Source: Dysgonomonas sp. Marseille-P4677
GTDB lineage: Bacteria > Bacteroidota > Bacteroidia > Bacteroidales > Dysgonomonadaceae
Length of the DNA stretch: 64,000 nucleotides
NCBI RefSeq assembly: GCF_016652235.1
Contig: NZ_JAEPKU010000001.1
Span: 35,062 to 99,061, forward strand
Direction: 5' to 3'
Shown here: positions 1 through 8,036 of the stretch, piece after piece
How positions within the stretch are numbered: the stretch's first letter is position 1
Layout of the letters: each line of letters starts with the position of its first letter
Made by a program: the position numbers and the translations under genes
The notes under the pieces: model-generated
What the model saw: only the letters and a program-made list of their open reading frames with translations
Told to the model about the DNA's origin: nothing
Database searches by the model: none

Positions 1-85
1 TATATAGGTAACTCTATCATGTGTTTTATTCTTTTATGTAAATGTACAAAAGAAAAGAAAAAGACGAAATGTTTTCTTATTTTTG

Positions 86-93
86 TACGTTTG
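86..93 (+). promoter_or_regulatory. -7 promoter box (TAnnTTTG)
   Basis: TACGTTTG matches the Bacteroidota -7 consensus TAnnTTTG. It lies only 13 bases before the ATG at 107, so transcription starting about 6 bases after the box would give a nearly leaderless message. No -33 TTTG was found at 19-20 bases upstream. It overlaps the in-frame TTG at 83, which argues against that codon as the start. Confidence 0.45.
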
Positions 94-106
94 CAGCGAT
101 TTAGTG

Positions 107-1138
107 ATGGGGAAAGAAATACAAGGATTTAGTATATGGAAAGTTCTCCTACCCACTTTTATTGGGTTAGGGGTTATTGCTTATATGTTTAGCCGGGAGT
201 TCAATTTATCCGATCTGAAGCAAATATCTATTACAGGACATACTGTTTTTTGGATCATTATTGCCTTTTGCTTTATGTTGGGGCGAGATGCCGGTTTTAC
301 GATTCGTTACCGATACCTTACTGAAAAACAATTGTCGTGGAAGCAATGTATAAAAGTCACATTACTGGCAGAATTTGGTACTGCTATAACTCCTTCGGTA
401 GTAGGAGGGTCAAGTATGGCTGTAGTATTCTTGGCTAAAGAAAGTATTCCTGTGGGGCGAAGTACAATGATGGTGTTTGTTACTTTACTCTTAGACGAAA
501 TGTTTTTTATTGTTACATTTCCGATACTGCTTTTTTGTTTACCTTTTCATACATTATTTGCCAATGATACCGCTTTGGGATCGGGTGTGCTCATCCTTTT
601 TATCGTAGCCTACATTATTAAAATGGCTTTATGTACATTATTGATAATAGGTTTATTCTTCAAACCGCAAACTATACGTTGGTTGATTATAAAGATATTT
701 CGTTTGCCATTTCTTAGGCGTTGGCATAAAAGCGCTGTCAAAGTAGGCGATGATATTATAGTGAGTTCGCGTGAAATACGCGGTAAGAGAAAGTCGTATT
801 GGATACCTCTTATTACAGCGACCATACTGTCGTGGTGCTCTCGATATCTGGTTGTTAATGCTATATTCATGGCATTCTTTGAAGTACACGATAATCTTTT
901 GATTTTTGCCCGTCAGTTTGTGATGTGGGTCGTGATGGTTGTAAGCCCTACACCGGGAGGCAGTGGATTTACGGAGTTTATTTTTAAGCAATATTTAAGT
1001 GAGTTTATTCCTTTGGCCGGAATTGTGCCTGTTGTAATTTTGCTCTGGCGATTGCTTACATATTATAATTATTTACTCGTTGGTGCTTTAATTGTTCCCG
1101 GGTGGATAAAGAAATCTTTTGGAAAAAAAGATGAATAA
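107..1138 (+). CDS. Lysylphosphatidylglycerol-synthase-type transmembrane (flippase-like, UPF0104) protein
   Basis: About 343 residues forming a polytopic inner-membrane protein: hydrophobic stretches recur along its whole length. The FGTAITPSVVGGSSMA stretch near residue 95 and VSPTPGGSGFTEF near residue 275 are the conserved loops of the family that resembles the flippase half of MprF without its synthase domain. In MprF that region moves a modified lipid across the membrane; for stand-alone members the substrate is usually unknown. I take ATG 107 rather than in-frame TTG 83 because a -7 promoter box covers the TTG. The gene stands alone upstream of a secreted esterase with its own upstream element. 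No lysyl-transferase domain is present, so aminoacyl-lipid synthesis should not be inferred. Confidence 0.75.
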   Translation: MGKEIQGFSIWKVLLPTFIGLGVIAYMFSREFNLSDLKQISITGHTVFWIIIAFCFMLGRDAGFTIRYRYLTEKQLSWKQCIKVTLLAEFGTAITPSVVGGSSMAVVFLAKESIPVGRSTMMVFVTLLLDEMFFIVTFPILLFCLPFHTLFANDTALGSGVLILFIVAYIIKMALCTLLIIGLFFKPQTIRWLIIKIFRLPFLRRWHKSAVKVGDDIIVSSREIRGKRKSYWIPLITATILSWCSRYLVVNAIFMAFFEVHDNLLIFARQFVMWVVMVVSPTPGGSGFTEFIFKQYLSEFIPLAGIVPVVILLWRLLTYYNYLLVGALIVPGWIKKSFGKKDE

Positions 1139-1222
1139 ACTGATAACAATATCTTTATCTATATATAATGATATTGACCTTTAATTATTTCGGGTTAGAG
1201 ATTATTTTAAATTATTACTATA

Positions 1223-1256
1223 AAAAGTGTAACCTTTGTCACCTTTTAGTTAAAAA
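1223..1256 (+). repeat. Repeated upstream element, copy 1
   Basis: A 34-base stretch identical to 16459-16492, with core TGTAAC, then TTTGTCACC, then TTTTAGTTAAAA. It ends 13 bases before the esterase ATG. The core reads as two imperfect 9-base direct repeats (GTAACCTTT, GTCACCTTT) followed by AGTTAAAA. Diverged copies lie at 45814 and 58855. It is likely a promoter or operator; TGTAAC resembles an ECF-sigma -35 box and GTTA could be its -10, but this is unproven. Confidence 0.7.
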
Positions 1257-1269
1257 CATTAGAAAAACA

Positions 1270-2094
1270 ATGAAAAAATTAAGTGCCCTATTTCTCTGTT
1301 TTGCGTTTCTTTTGAGTTCAATAAATGCTCAAACAGTAGATACAATTGAAGTATTCAGTCCTAAAATGGGACGGAATATCAAGAATGTTATAATCTTGCC
1401 TTCCGGATACGATAAAGCAAATAATGACAAACAATATCCTGTACTTTATTTATTACATGGATATAGTGGAAAGTATGATACATGGGCAACATTTACAAAA
1501 AAGGCGTTACCTCAGGATGCCTCGAAATGGCAGATGATTGTAGTCTGCCCTGATGGACAAGATAGTTGGTATTGGGATAGTCCTATCGATCCTAAATTTC
1601 AGTTTGATACTTATATTAGCAGCGAATTGGTGAAGTATATTGATACGAATTATCATACGGTTGCTACCCCGAGAGGCAGAGCGATAACCGGTTTTAGTAT
1701 GGGTGGCCATGGTGGCTTATGGCTTGGAATTAACCATCCTGATGTGTTCGGAGCCTGTGGGGCTATGAGTGGGGGAGTTGATATTCGTCCGTTTCCCAAC
1801 AATTGGGACATGAAGAAGCGATTAGGAAGATATAAAGAAAATACTGAGATATGGGACCGATATACTGTGATTACTCAATTGGATAAAATCGAACCTAATA
1901 CATTATCGATAATTATCGATTGTGGCAAAGATGATTTCTTTTATCAGGTAAATGAAGAATTACATAAGGAAATGCTGTATCGTAATATTCCTCATGACTA
2001 TATAATTCGTCCGGGAGCTCATACCCATACATATTGGAATAATGCGCTCGATTATCAAATGCTATTCTTTTCGAAGTTTTTCGATCAGAAATAA
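1270..2094 (+). CDS. Secreted alpha/beta-hydrolase esterase (esterase D / CE1-like)
   Basis: 274 residues starting at MKKLSALFLC, a typical signal peptide ending near SINAQ, so the product is exported. The open frame extends upstream to 1168, but that stretch covers the repeated promoter-like element, so ATG 1270 is chosen. The nucleophile elbow GFSMGGHGG places the catalytic Ser at residue 143; an Asp in DCGKDDFF and a His in GAHTHTYW complete a plausible triad. YLLHGYSG near the N terminus supplies the oxyanion-hole region. Family members hydrolyse acyl esters, including feruloyl or acetyl groups on polysaccharides, or S-formylglutathione; the signal peptide argues against the last. The substrate cannot be assigned. 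Confidence 0.85.
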   Translation: MKKLSALFLCFAFLLSSINAQTVDTIEVFSPKMGRNIKNVIILPSGYDKANNDKQYPVLYLLHGYSGKYDTWATFTKKALPQDASKWQMIVVCPDGQDSWYWDSPIDPKFQFDTYISSELVKYIDTNYHTVATPRGRAITGFSMGGHGGLWLGINHPDVFGACGAMSGGVDIRPFPNNWDMKKRLGRYKENTEIWDRYTVITQLDKIEPNTLSIIIDCGKDDFFYQVNEELHKEMLYRNIPHDYIIRPGAHTHTYWNNALDYQMLFFSKFFDQK

Positions 2095-2095
2095 C

Positions 2096-2103
2096 TATCT
2101 TTG
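2096..2103 (+). promoter_or_regulatory. -7 promoter box for the LuxR-type regulator
   Basis: TATCTTTG, an exact TAnnTTTG match, begins 1 base after the esterase stop codon and 37 bases before ATG 2133. No good -33 element at the expected spacing. It would give the regulator its own transcript. Confidence 0.5.
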
Positions 2104-2132
2104 AGTTTATATGTATCATTTAGTTAGTTGTG

Positions 2133-2783
2133 ATGAAAGATGTAATTATAGCAGATAAACAAGATATTACACGTGTAGGTATACAAACGCTTGTAGAAGG
2201 AATCGAAAAAGCATCTTCTCTGATCTTTTCCGATACAAAAATAGATCTGATCAAATCTTTAACATCATGTCCCAACGCAGTAGTAATACTCGATTATACT
2301 CTTTCCGATTTTGGAAGTGTAGATGAACTATTGAATATTGGTTATCGTTTTCCCGAATCACGGTGGATGCTGTTTTCAGACGAGTTGAGTTATGACTTTC
2401 TGCGACGGTTGATTATTAGTAGCGAAGCCTATAGTGTCGTCCTGAAATCTTGTGAGCTGGACGAAATCAATATGGGATTGGTTCATGTATTTCGTGGAGA
2501 GCGTTTTATTTGTGCGCGGGTTACAAATCAGCTTTTGCAAGTACAAAAGCCTGTAACAGATTCTTTAGATCATATACTGACTGCTACTGAGAAAGAGATT
2601 CTCAAGGAAATGGCATTAGGAAGAACAACTAAGGAGATTGCAGCTAAGAGAAATCTTAGTTTCCATACTATAATTACTCATCGTAAGAATATATTTCGAA
2701 AGCTTGAGGTAAACAATGTCCATGAGGCTATAAAGTACGCTATGCGAGCCGGCTTAGTGGACTTAGCCGAGTATTATATCTAA
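2133..2783 (+). CDS. LuxR/NarL-family response regulator (orphan)
   Basis: 216 residues from ATG 2133 (a GTG lies one codon earlier). The N-terminal receiver-like domain has the expected phospho-acceptor Asp54 (VVILDYTLSD), a switch Ser (MLFSDE) and a Lys in VVLKS. The acidic pocket reads ADKQ, so one of the two usual acidic residues is Lys9, and phosphorylation may be weak or absent. The C-terminal 60 residues are a LuxR helix-turn-helix (LTATEKEILKEMALGRTTKEIA...VNNVHEAI). No histidine kinase lies nearby, so partner and targets are unknown. The stop codon overlaps that of the convergent ComEA-like gene by 4 bases. Confidence 0.85.
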   Translation: MKDVIIADKQDITRVGIQTLVEGIEKASSLIFSDTKIDLIKSLTSCPNAVVILDYTLSDFGSVDELLNIGYRFPESRWMLFSDELSYDFLRRLIISSEAYSVVLKSCELDEINMGLVHVFRGERFICARVTNQLLQVQKPVTDSLDHILTATEKEILKEMALGRTTKEIAAKRNLSFHTIITHRKNIFRKLEVNNVHEAIKYAMRAGLVDLAEYYI

Positions 2784-3439
2784 TCGAAGGTGAGATAAGG
2801 TTTAAGCTGAGTTATGTCTTTTTCTGTAAACTCCTCTAAAAGTGTGAGTCGCTGAATGGATTCTATTTTGCCTTTTCTTTCGCGTATATCTGTTATTATC
2901 TGAGCTTGTTTATAATTGATATACGGATGTTTATTTAATTCCTGAAAATCTGCGGAATTTATCTTTATCATTTTAGCTTTGGGAATGATAGTGATATATG
3001 GTGTGATCTTGTTGTATAAATCATCATCCATGCCCCAGACTTCTTTCAGTTGGGCGATGTCTACATATCCTCCGAGAGAACTTCGGTACTTTACAATTTT
3101 ATTAGCAAAACCGATGCCTATTCCGGGTACTTTCTTCAGATTAGAAGTATCCGCACTATTTAGTTCAATTGTTTCTCCGGGCTTAAGTTTTTCCTGATAA
3201 GGATACCTGGATTGCTTTGGCTCAATTCGTTCTTTGATATTTTTGATTTCATCCTTCTGGGTTTGTACATCCGGTTGTACATCGGAGTTATGTTTACTTT
3301 CTGTATTTAGTTTTACTTTCTCTTTATTATCTGGTTTTGTTACAATATATATCCCGCAACTTAAAACAATGAGGATAAGTAAGAGTATAATTGCAGTCTT
3401 GTCTCGCTTTTGAAAATAGAAATAATCTTTCCAACCCAT
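2780..3439 (-). CDS. Helix-hairpin-helix (ComEA-like) membrane-anchored DNA-binding protein
   Basis: 219 residues. A single N-terminal membrane segment (IILLLILIVLSCGIYIV, about residues 16-32) is followed by a charged linker and two HhH modules: ELNSADTSNLKKVPGIGIGFANKIV..., then INSADFQELNKHPYINYKQAQII. This architecture matches ComEA-type proteins, which bind DNA non-specifically outside the cytoplasmic membrane in competent bacteria. Many Bacteroidales carry such proteins without proven competence, and no other com gene is in the window. It has its own -7 box and sits behind the trxB terminator, so it is probably transcribed alone. Confidence 0.8.
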   Translation of the reverse strand: MGWKDYFYFQKRDKTAIILLLILIVLSCGIYIVTKPDNKEKVKLNTESKHNSDVQPDVQTQKDEIKNIKERIEPKQSRYPYQEKLKPGETIELNSADTSNLKKVPGIGIGFANKIVKYRSSLGGYVDIAQLKEVWGMDDDLYNKITPYITIIPKAKMIKINSADFQELNKHPYINYKQAQIITDIRERKGKIESIQRLTLLEEFTEKDITQLKPYLTFD

Positions 3440-3461
3440 TTTAATAGAAGATAATAATTCT

Positions 3462-3469
3462 CAAAAGTA
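3462..3469 (-). promoter_or_regulatory. -7 promoter box for the ComEA-like gene
   Basis: On the minus strand this reads TACTTTTG (TAnnTTTG), 23 bases before the start codon and just after the trxB terminator. No clear -33 box. Confidence 0.45.
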
Positions 3470-3474
3470 TAAAA

Positions 3475-3502
3475 AAAGCCTACAGAAAAGTCTATAGGCT
3501 TT
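3475..3502 (-). terminator. Intrinsic terminator of trxB
   Basis: The arms AAAGCCTA (3475-3482) and TAGGCTTT (3495-3502) pair. On the minus strand the hairpin is followed by a run of seven Ts. It lies 23 bases past the trxB stop. Confidence 0.75.
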
Positions 3503-3525
3503 GATTTTTATTTTAATAGGAGTTT

Positions 3526-4467
3526 TTATAGTCCTTTTTCGCTCAGATATCTTTCAGCTTCTATAGCAGCCTGACAACCGGTTCCAGCTGCCGTAATAGC
3601 TTGGCGATAATGAGGATCGGCAACATCGCCTGCTGCGAATACACCTTCTACACAGGTTTTCGGCGTTCCCGGTTCTGTGATTATGTATCCAACAGAGTCA
3701 AGATTGATTTGCCCTTTAAATATGTCTGTGTTTGGTTTATGGCCGATTGCTAGGAAGAATCCGTCTATCTTAATATCGAACTTTTCTTCATTCGCTTCAC
3801 CCATATGTTTTACGATATGTGCACCTTCTACACCATTTTCGCCAAAGAGCCCCACAGCATTACATTCAAACAATACTTCTATTTTGGGGTTTTGCATTGC
3901 TCTATCCTGCATAACCTTAGAAGCTCTCAAGTAAGGCTTACGAACAATAAGGTAAACTTTCTCTGCCAGTCCGGATAGGTATATTGCTTCCTCACATGCT
4001 GTGTCTCCACCACCAACTACGGCAACGGTTTTTTTGCGATAGAAGAATCCGTCGCAAGTAGCACATGCTGACACACCCATTCCTGCATATTTTGCTTCAT
4101 CTGCTAATCCCAGATATTTTGCACTTGCTCCTGTCGATATAATTACGGTATCGGCTTCTATTGTTTTTTCTCCGTCGATAACTACTTTCTTAGGATAACA
4201 ATTAAAATCTACAGATGTAGCGATTCCATTGCGTATATCCGCGCCAAAACGAGTAGCTTGTTTCTTTAAGTCTTCCATTAACTCAGGGCCGGTAACACCT
4301 TCAGGATAACCTGGGAAGTTTTCGACTTCTGTAGTCGTTGTTAGCTGACCTCCCGGTTGTATTCCTTCATACAAAACAGGTGATAGATTTGCTCGCGATG
4401 CGTAAATAGCAGCAGTATATCCTGCAGGACCTGAACCGATTATCAGGCAGCGTACTTTTTCGTTCAT
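3526..4467 (-). CDS. trxB: Thioredoxin-disulfide reductase
   Basis: 313 residues, the normal length for low-Mr thioredoxin reductase, a cytoplasmic FAD enzyme that passes electrons from NADPH to thioredoxin. The FAD fingerprint GSGPAGYTAA is at residues 11-20, the redox-active CATC at 135-138, the NADPH-binding VVGGGDTACEEA just beyond 150, and the C-terminal FAD-contact GVFAAGDVAD near 280. All key residues are intact. It is driven by a strong Bacteroidota promoter (4503-4533) and ends in its own hairpin, so it appears monocistronic. Confidence 0.97.
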   Translation of the reverse strand: MNEKVRCLIIGSGPAGYTAAIYASRANLSPVLYEGIQPGGQLTTTTEVENFPGYPEGVTGPELMEDLKKQATRFGADIRNGIATSVDFNCYPKKVVIDGEKTIEADTVIISTGASAKYLGLADEAKYAGMGVSACATCDGFFYRKKTVAVVGGGDTACEEAIYLSGLAEKVYLIVRKPYLRASKVMQDRAMQNPKIEVLFECNAVGLFGENGVEGAHIVKHMGEANEEKFDIKIDGFFLAIGHKPNTDIFKGQINLDSVGYIITEPGTPKTCVEGVFAAGDVADPHYRQAITAAGTGCQAAIEAERYLSEKGL

Positions 4468-4502
4468 GTTTTTATGTTTATATGTTTTGTTTATATTGAA
4501 TG

Positions 4503-4533
4503 CAAAGATATCGAAAATACTTATTGATTCAAA
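4503..4533 (-). promoter_or_regulatory. trxB promoter (-33 and -7)
   Basis: Reading the minus strand: TTTG (4533-4530), 19 bases, then TATCTTTG (4510-4503). This is an exact -33/-7 Bacteroidota housekeeping promoter and the best one in the window. The start codon is 36 bases downstream. Confidence 0.8.
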
Positions 4534-4590
4534 GTTTATTTATTCCTTAATTTTTATAGAATGATAAACAGAATCTATCTATCATATTGT

Positions 4591-5229
4591 CTATCGAAGA
4601 TCTACTATTTCAGCTCTTGGATATTCGTTTTTGTTAAACTGGAATACACTATCGGCAATTCCCACCCCTTTCTGATAATTTCTTATTGTCAGTACATTGA
4701 GAAGCCCTGATTTATCAGTAACTGATATCTTTGAGAATAAATTATTAGACTGATCTATCTCAACTACTATTTTGCTAAAGTCGCCTCCTTTTTTTTGAGG
4801 GGTTAGTTCGATTTCATCAACTGTTTTGCCATTTATTCTTTTCACTCCTTTGTAAGAGAGGTTAAACCCTTTTTTGTATATACTGAAAAGTACGGATGGG
4901 CTTATAGCTTGTAGCTCTTCACCTGTCGGGTTACTTATATTGACTTCTTCTGTATCTTTTACGTAAACCCATTGAGTGGTTCCGTCAAACCATGTTATAG
5001 CATCAGGTATTTCAATTTTAAACTTGTTTCCCTTCATACTCACCTTGCCATCATAGCTGTATTTTTCCTTTGCTTTCAGATCTTTCGTATCGAGAGTAAA
5101 ACTCGCTGTAACAGCACCCGCGTTATTGTAGGTTTCGGAAGCTCTATCTAATATATTTCGAGCATTTTGGGCCGATATATTTATATTAAATGCAAATAGT
5201 ATAAATAATGTAAATAGTTTAGTTCTCAT
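4591..5229 (-). CDS. LolA-like outer-membrane lipoprotein carrier protein
   Basis: 212 residues with a signal peptide (MRTKLFTLFILFAFNINISAQ), so it is periplasmic. The N-terminal helix NILDRASETYNNAGAVTASFTLDTKD, the repeated beta strands of a half-barrel, and FDGTTQWVYVKDTEEV resemble LolA, which ferries lipoproteins from the inner to the outer membrane. The position directly downstream of ftsK (82-base gap, no terminator seen) matches the widespread ftsK-lolA gene order and supports the call. No LolB is visible, as expected outside the gamma- and betaproteobacteria. Probably co-transcribed with ftsK. Confidence 0.85.
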   Translation of the reverse strand: MRTKLFTLFILFAFNINISAQNARNILDRASETYNNAGAVTASFTLDTKDLKAKEKYSYDGKVSMKGNKFKIEIPDAITWFDGTTQWVYVKDTEEVNISNPTGEELQAISPSVLFSIYKKGFNLSYKGVKRINGKTVDEIELTPQKKGGDFSKIVVEIDQSNNLFSKISVTDKSGLLNVLTIRNYQKGVGIADSVFQFNKNEYPRAEIVDLR

Positions 5230-5311
5230 ATGTTATTATAAATCTTAATTCAGTATTCAATTATTATTTGACTGTATCTAGTATCTAAAGGTTTAAATTT
5301 GACGAAATCAT

Positions 5312-7810
5312 TTATTGAAACGAGTTTAATCTTTGTTCTAAACTATATTCGTCAGCGATCAGGACTTCACGGGCTTTGCTTCCTTGTGTAGGTCCTACAA
5401 TACCGGCAGCTTCAAGTTGATCCATAAGACGCCCTGCGCGATTATACCCTATCGAGAATTTTCGCTGAATGAGCGATGTTGAACCTTGCTGATGTACTAC
5501 AATCAGACGAGCAGCTTCATCAAACAGAGGATCTCTATCGTTCATGTCAATATTTCCGATCTTATCGTCACTACCTTCTCCAACAAATTCAGGCAGATCG
5601 AACGCATGTCCGTAGCTTTGTTGTTTCTCGATGTATTGGGCTATTCCTTCCACTTCCGGTGTATCGACGAATGCACATTGTATACGCACCAGATCATTTC
5701 CTTGCGAGAACAGCATATCCCCTCGTCCAATCAATTGGTTTGCACCCGACATATCGAGTATTGTGCGTGAATCTATCTGTGATGTTACACGGAACGCCAT
5801 ACGTGCAGGGAAGTTAGCTTTAATAGTACCTGTAATAATATTTGTAGTAGGACGTTGCGTTGCAATAATCATATGCATACCGACAGCACGTGCTTTTTGA
5901 GCGATACGTGCAATAGGCATTTCTATCTCTTTTCCTGCTGTCATGATCAGGTCACCAAACTCGTCGATGACAACGACAATATAAGGCAGGAATTTATGCC
6001 CTTTCAGAGGGTTTAATCTCCGTTTCTTAAATTTCTCATTGTACTCTTTAATATTACGTACTCCGGCATTCATTAATAGTTCGTAACGGTCGTCCATCTC
6101 TTTGGTAAGAGAGTTGAGTGTTTGAGTTACCTTCGATACATCAGTTATAATTGCTTTTTCAGCATCAGGTAATTTAGCCAAATAGTGATTCTCTATTCTC
6201 GAATAGATGTTAAACTCAACCATCTTAGGGTCTACAAGCACCATTTTCATTTCTGCAGGATGCTTTTTGTAGAGTAGAGATGTTATAATCGCGTTGAGTC
6301 CGACCGATTTACCTTGACCTGTAGCTCCTGCTACAAGTAAGTGAGGCATCTTGCAAAGATCGAACATGAAAATCTCATTCGTAATCGTTTTTCCAAGAGC
6401 TACAGGTAAATCGTAATGAGACTCTTGAAATTTACGGGATGCGATAACCGATTGCATAGATACTATTTGCGGATCTTTGTTTGGTACTTCTATCCCGATA
6501 GTTCCTTTACCCGGCATAGGCGCTATAATCCGAATTCCTAAAGCAGATAGACTTAGAGCTATATCATCCTCCAGATTTCTAATTTTTGATATACGTACTC
6601 CGGCTTTTGGTACTATTTCATAGAGGGTGATTGTAGGTCCTACTGTTGCTTTTATAGAAGTTATCTCAATGCCATAATTTTGTAGAGTTGTAATAATCTT
6701 ACTCTTGTTGGCATTTTGTTCTTCCATGTCCACCCCTTTGCCTGTAGTGTCATATATTTTCAATAAATCTGTAGATGGAAAACTAAAATTTGAGAGGTCC
6801 TTTGTAGGGTCGTATTCTTCCAATTCTTCCCCTTCCAGCCCTTCGGGCAATAGGTCGTCTACTGTTTCTACTGATGTATTCTTATTTGGACTAACAGGCG
6901 GCTGAGTATTATTTATAGGTTGAATAGACTCTTCATCTTTAGGAACGATAATTTCGAAGTCCTGATCTATTTTTACACTTATAGGAGCCTTCTTCGGTTT
7001 CGTTTCATTTGTTTTTTCTATCGGAAGGGTGTCTGAGTCGTAAAGAGGGTCTTCTATTTCCGCACCTTCTTCTTTCTTCTTTTTCAAGAAACTAAACCAG
7101 CTCTTCTTCTCTTTGATGGGTTCCTCATCTTCAATTTCTTCTTCGTAGAAGTTTTCAAGTTCGGAATCTACATCATTAGTCTGATTACTTTTTAATGGGT
7201 TTTTAAATAATCCTCGGAAAAATTCCATCGAGGCTTTCTTTGTTATAATCAGGAATATGATTAACAATAATAATATAACCATGATTACTCCCGGTATGCC
7301 CAGAGCGGCCTCAAGTGTATTTTCTATATATTGCCCATGAGCGCCACCCCATATAATATGACTGTCTCCAAAAAGAGGTGAAAGTGCAAAAGCGCATGTT
7401 ATGGAACCCCATATCATAGCAAAAGCGATGAGTAAAAAAGACCGGATTGCTGATATTTGAATTACTCGCATTAGCTTAAGGCCCATCAATATCAGATATA
7501 CAGGAATGAGCATTGAGAAGATGCCGAACCATTGATTTATAAACTTTTCTGCGATAAATGCCCCCGCTACACCGGTCCAGTTATTTATTTGCTGTTTATG
7601 TGTTATCAGATCCAGAAAGAATCTGTTTACTACCTTACTTTGGTCAGCTGCTCCCGTTGCAAAAAAAGATATCTGCCCCAAGAGTATATATGCTCCTAAA
7701 AAAGCCAGACAAACTCCTAGTAGGAATTTAGTGCGCTCTTTTTTTATAAATTCTAAGAATTGGGCGCCTTTGCTTTGCGCCTTCTTTTTCTGAACTGTTT
7801 TTTTTGCCAT
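5312..7810 (-). CDS. ftsK: DNA translocase FtsK
   Basis: 832 residues. The N-terminal 200 residues contain several membrane segments (LLGVCLAFLGAYILL, FGIFSMLIPVYLILMG, LLIAFAMIWGSITCAFAL, VIMVILLLLIIFLIIT). An acidic linker of about 120 residues follows, then the RecA-like motor with Walker A (GATGQGKS, about residue 495), Walker B (YIVVVIDEF) and the FtsK gamma winged helix at the C terminus (IVVHQQGSTSLIQRKFSIGY...). FtsK sits at the septum, pumps chromosome ends to dif and activates XerCD recombination. The linker is short compared with E. coli, as is usual in this phylum. The lolA-like gene follows. Confidence 0.96.
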   Translation of the reverse strand: MAKKTVQKKKAQSKGAQFLEFIKKERTKFLLGVCLAFLGAYILLGQISFFATGAADQSKVVNRFFLDLITHKQQINNWTGVAGAFIAEKFINQWFGIFSMLIPVYLILMGLKLMRVIQISAIRSFLLIAFAMIWGSITCAFALSPLFGDSHIIWGGAHGQYIENTLEAALGIPGVIMVILLLLIIFLIITKKASMEFFRGLFKNPLKSNQTNDVDSELENFYEEEIEDEEPIKEKKSWFSFLKKKKEEGAEIEDPLYDSDTLPIEKTNETKPKKAPISVKIDQDFEIIVPKDEESIQPINNTQPPVSPNKNTSVETVDDLLPEGLEGEELEEYDPTKDLSNFSFPSTDLLKIYDTTGKGVDMEEQNANKSKIITTLQNYGIEITSIKATVGPTITLYEIVPKAGVRISKIRNLEDDIALSLSALGIRIIAPMPGKGTIGIEVPNKDPQIVSMQSVIASRKFQESHYDLPVALGKTITNEIFMFDLCKMPHLLVAGATGQGKSVGLNAIITSLLYKKHPAEMKMVLVDPKMVEFNIYSRIENHYLAKLPDAEKAIITDVSKVTQTLNSLTKEMDDRYELLMNAGVRNIKEYNEKFKKRRLNPLKGHKFLPYIVVVIDEFGDLIMTAGKEIEMPIARIAQKARAVGMHMIIATQRPTTNIITGTIKANFPARMAFRVTSQIDSRTILDMSGANQLIGRGDMLFSQGNDLVRIQCAFVDTPEVEGIAQYIEKQQSYGHAFDLPEFVGEGSDDKIGNIDMNDRDPLFDEAARLIVVHQQGSTSLIQRKFSIGYNRAGRLMDQLEAAGIVGPTQGSKAREVLIADEYSLEQRLNSFQ

Positions 7811-7865
7811 ATGTAAAGAGAGTAGAGTACCCTTATCGTATTTGTTTTTAGTAAAATATTAAGTA

Positions 7866-7873
7866 CAAAGATA
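7866..7873 (-). promoter_or_regulatory. -7 promoter box for ftsK
   Basis: The minus strand reads TATCTTTG, 56 bases upstream of the ftsK start. No TTTG at the expected -33 spacing, so only half the promoter is supported. Confidence 0.45.
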
Positions 7874-8036
7874 ACGCTTTTTTGTAAAGGTATCTCTTTG
7901 GGCTTTTTATCTTTTATGAATAAATAAAACGATAAATATTTCTTTTTTATTAAAAAAGACGAATGGGTTTAAACCTTTTGTAAAATATTTAGTCATATCT
8001 CATCAAGTAAATAAAACTGTTTTTAATAAGGAAATA

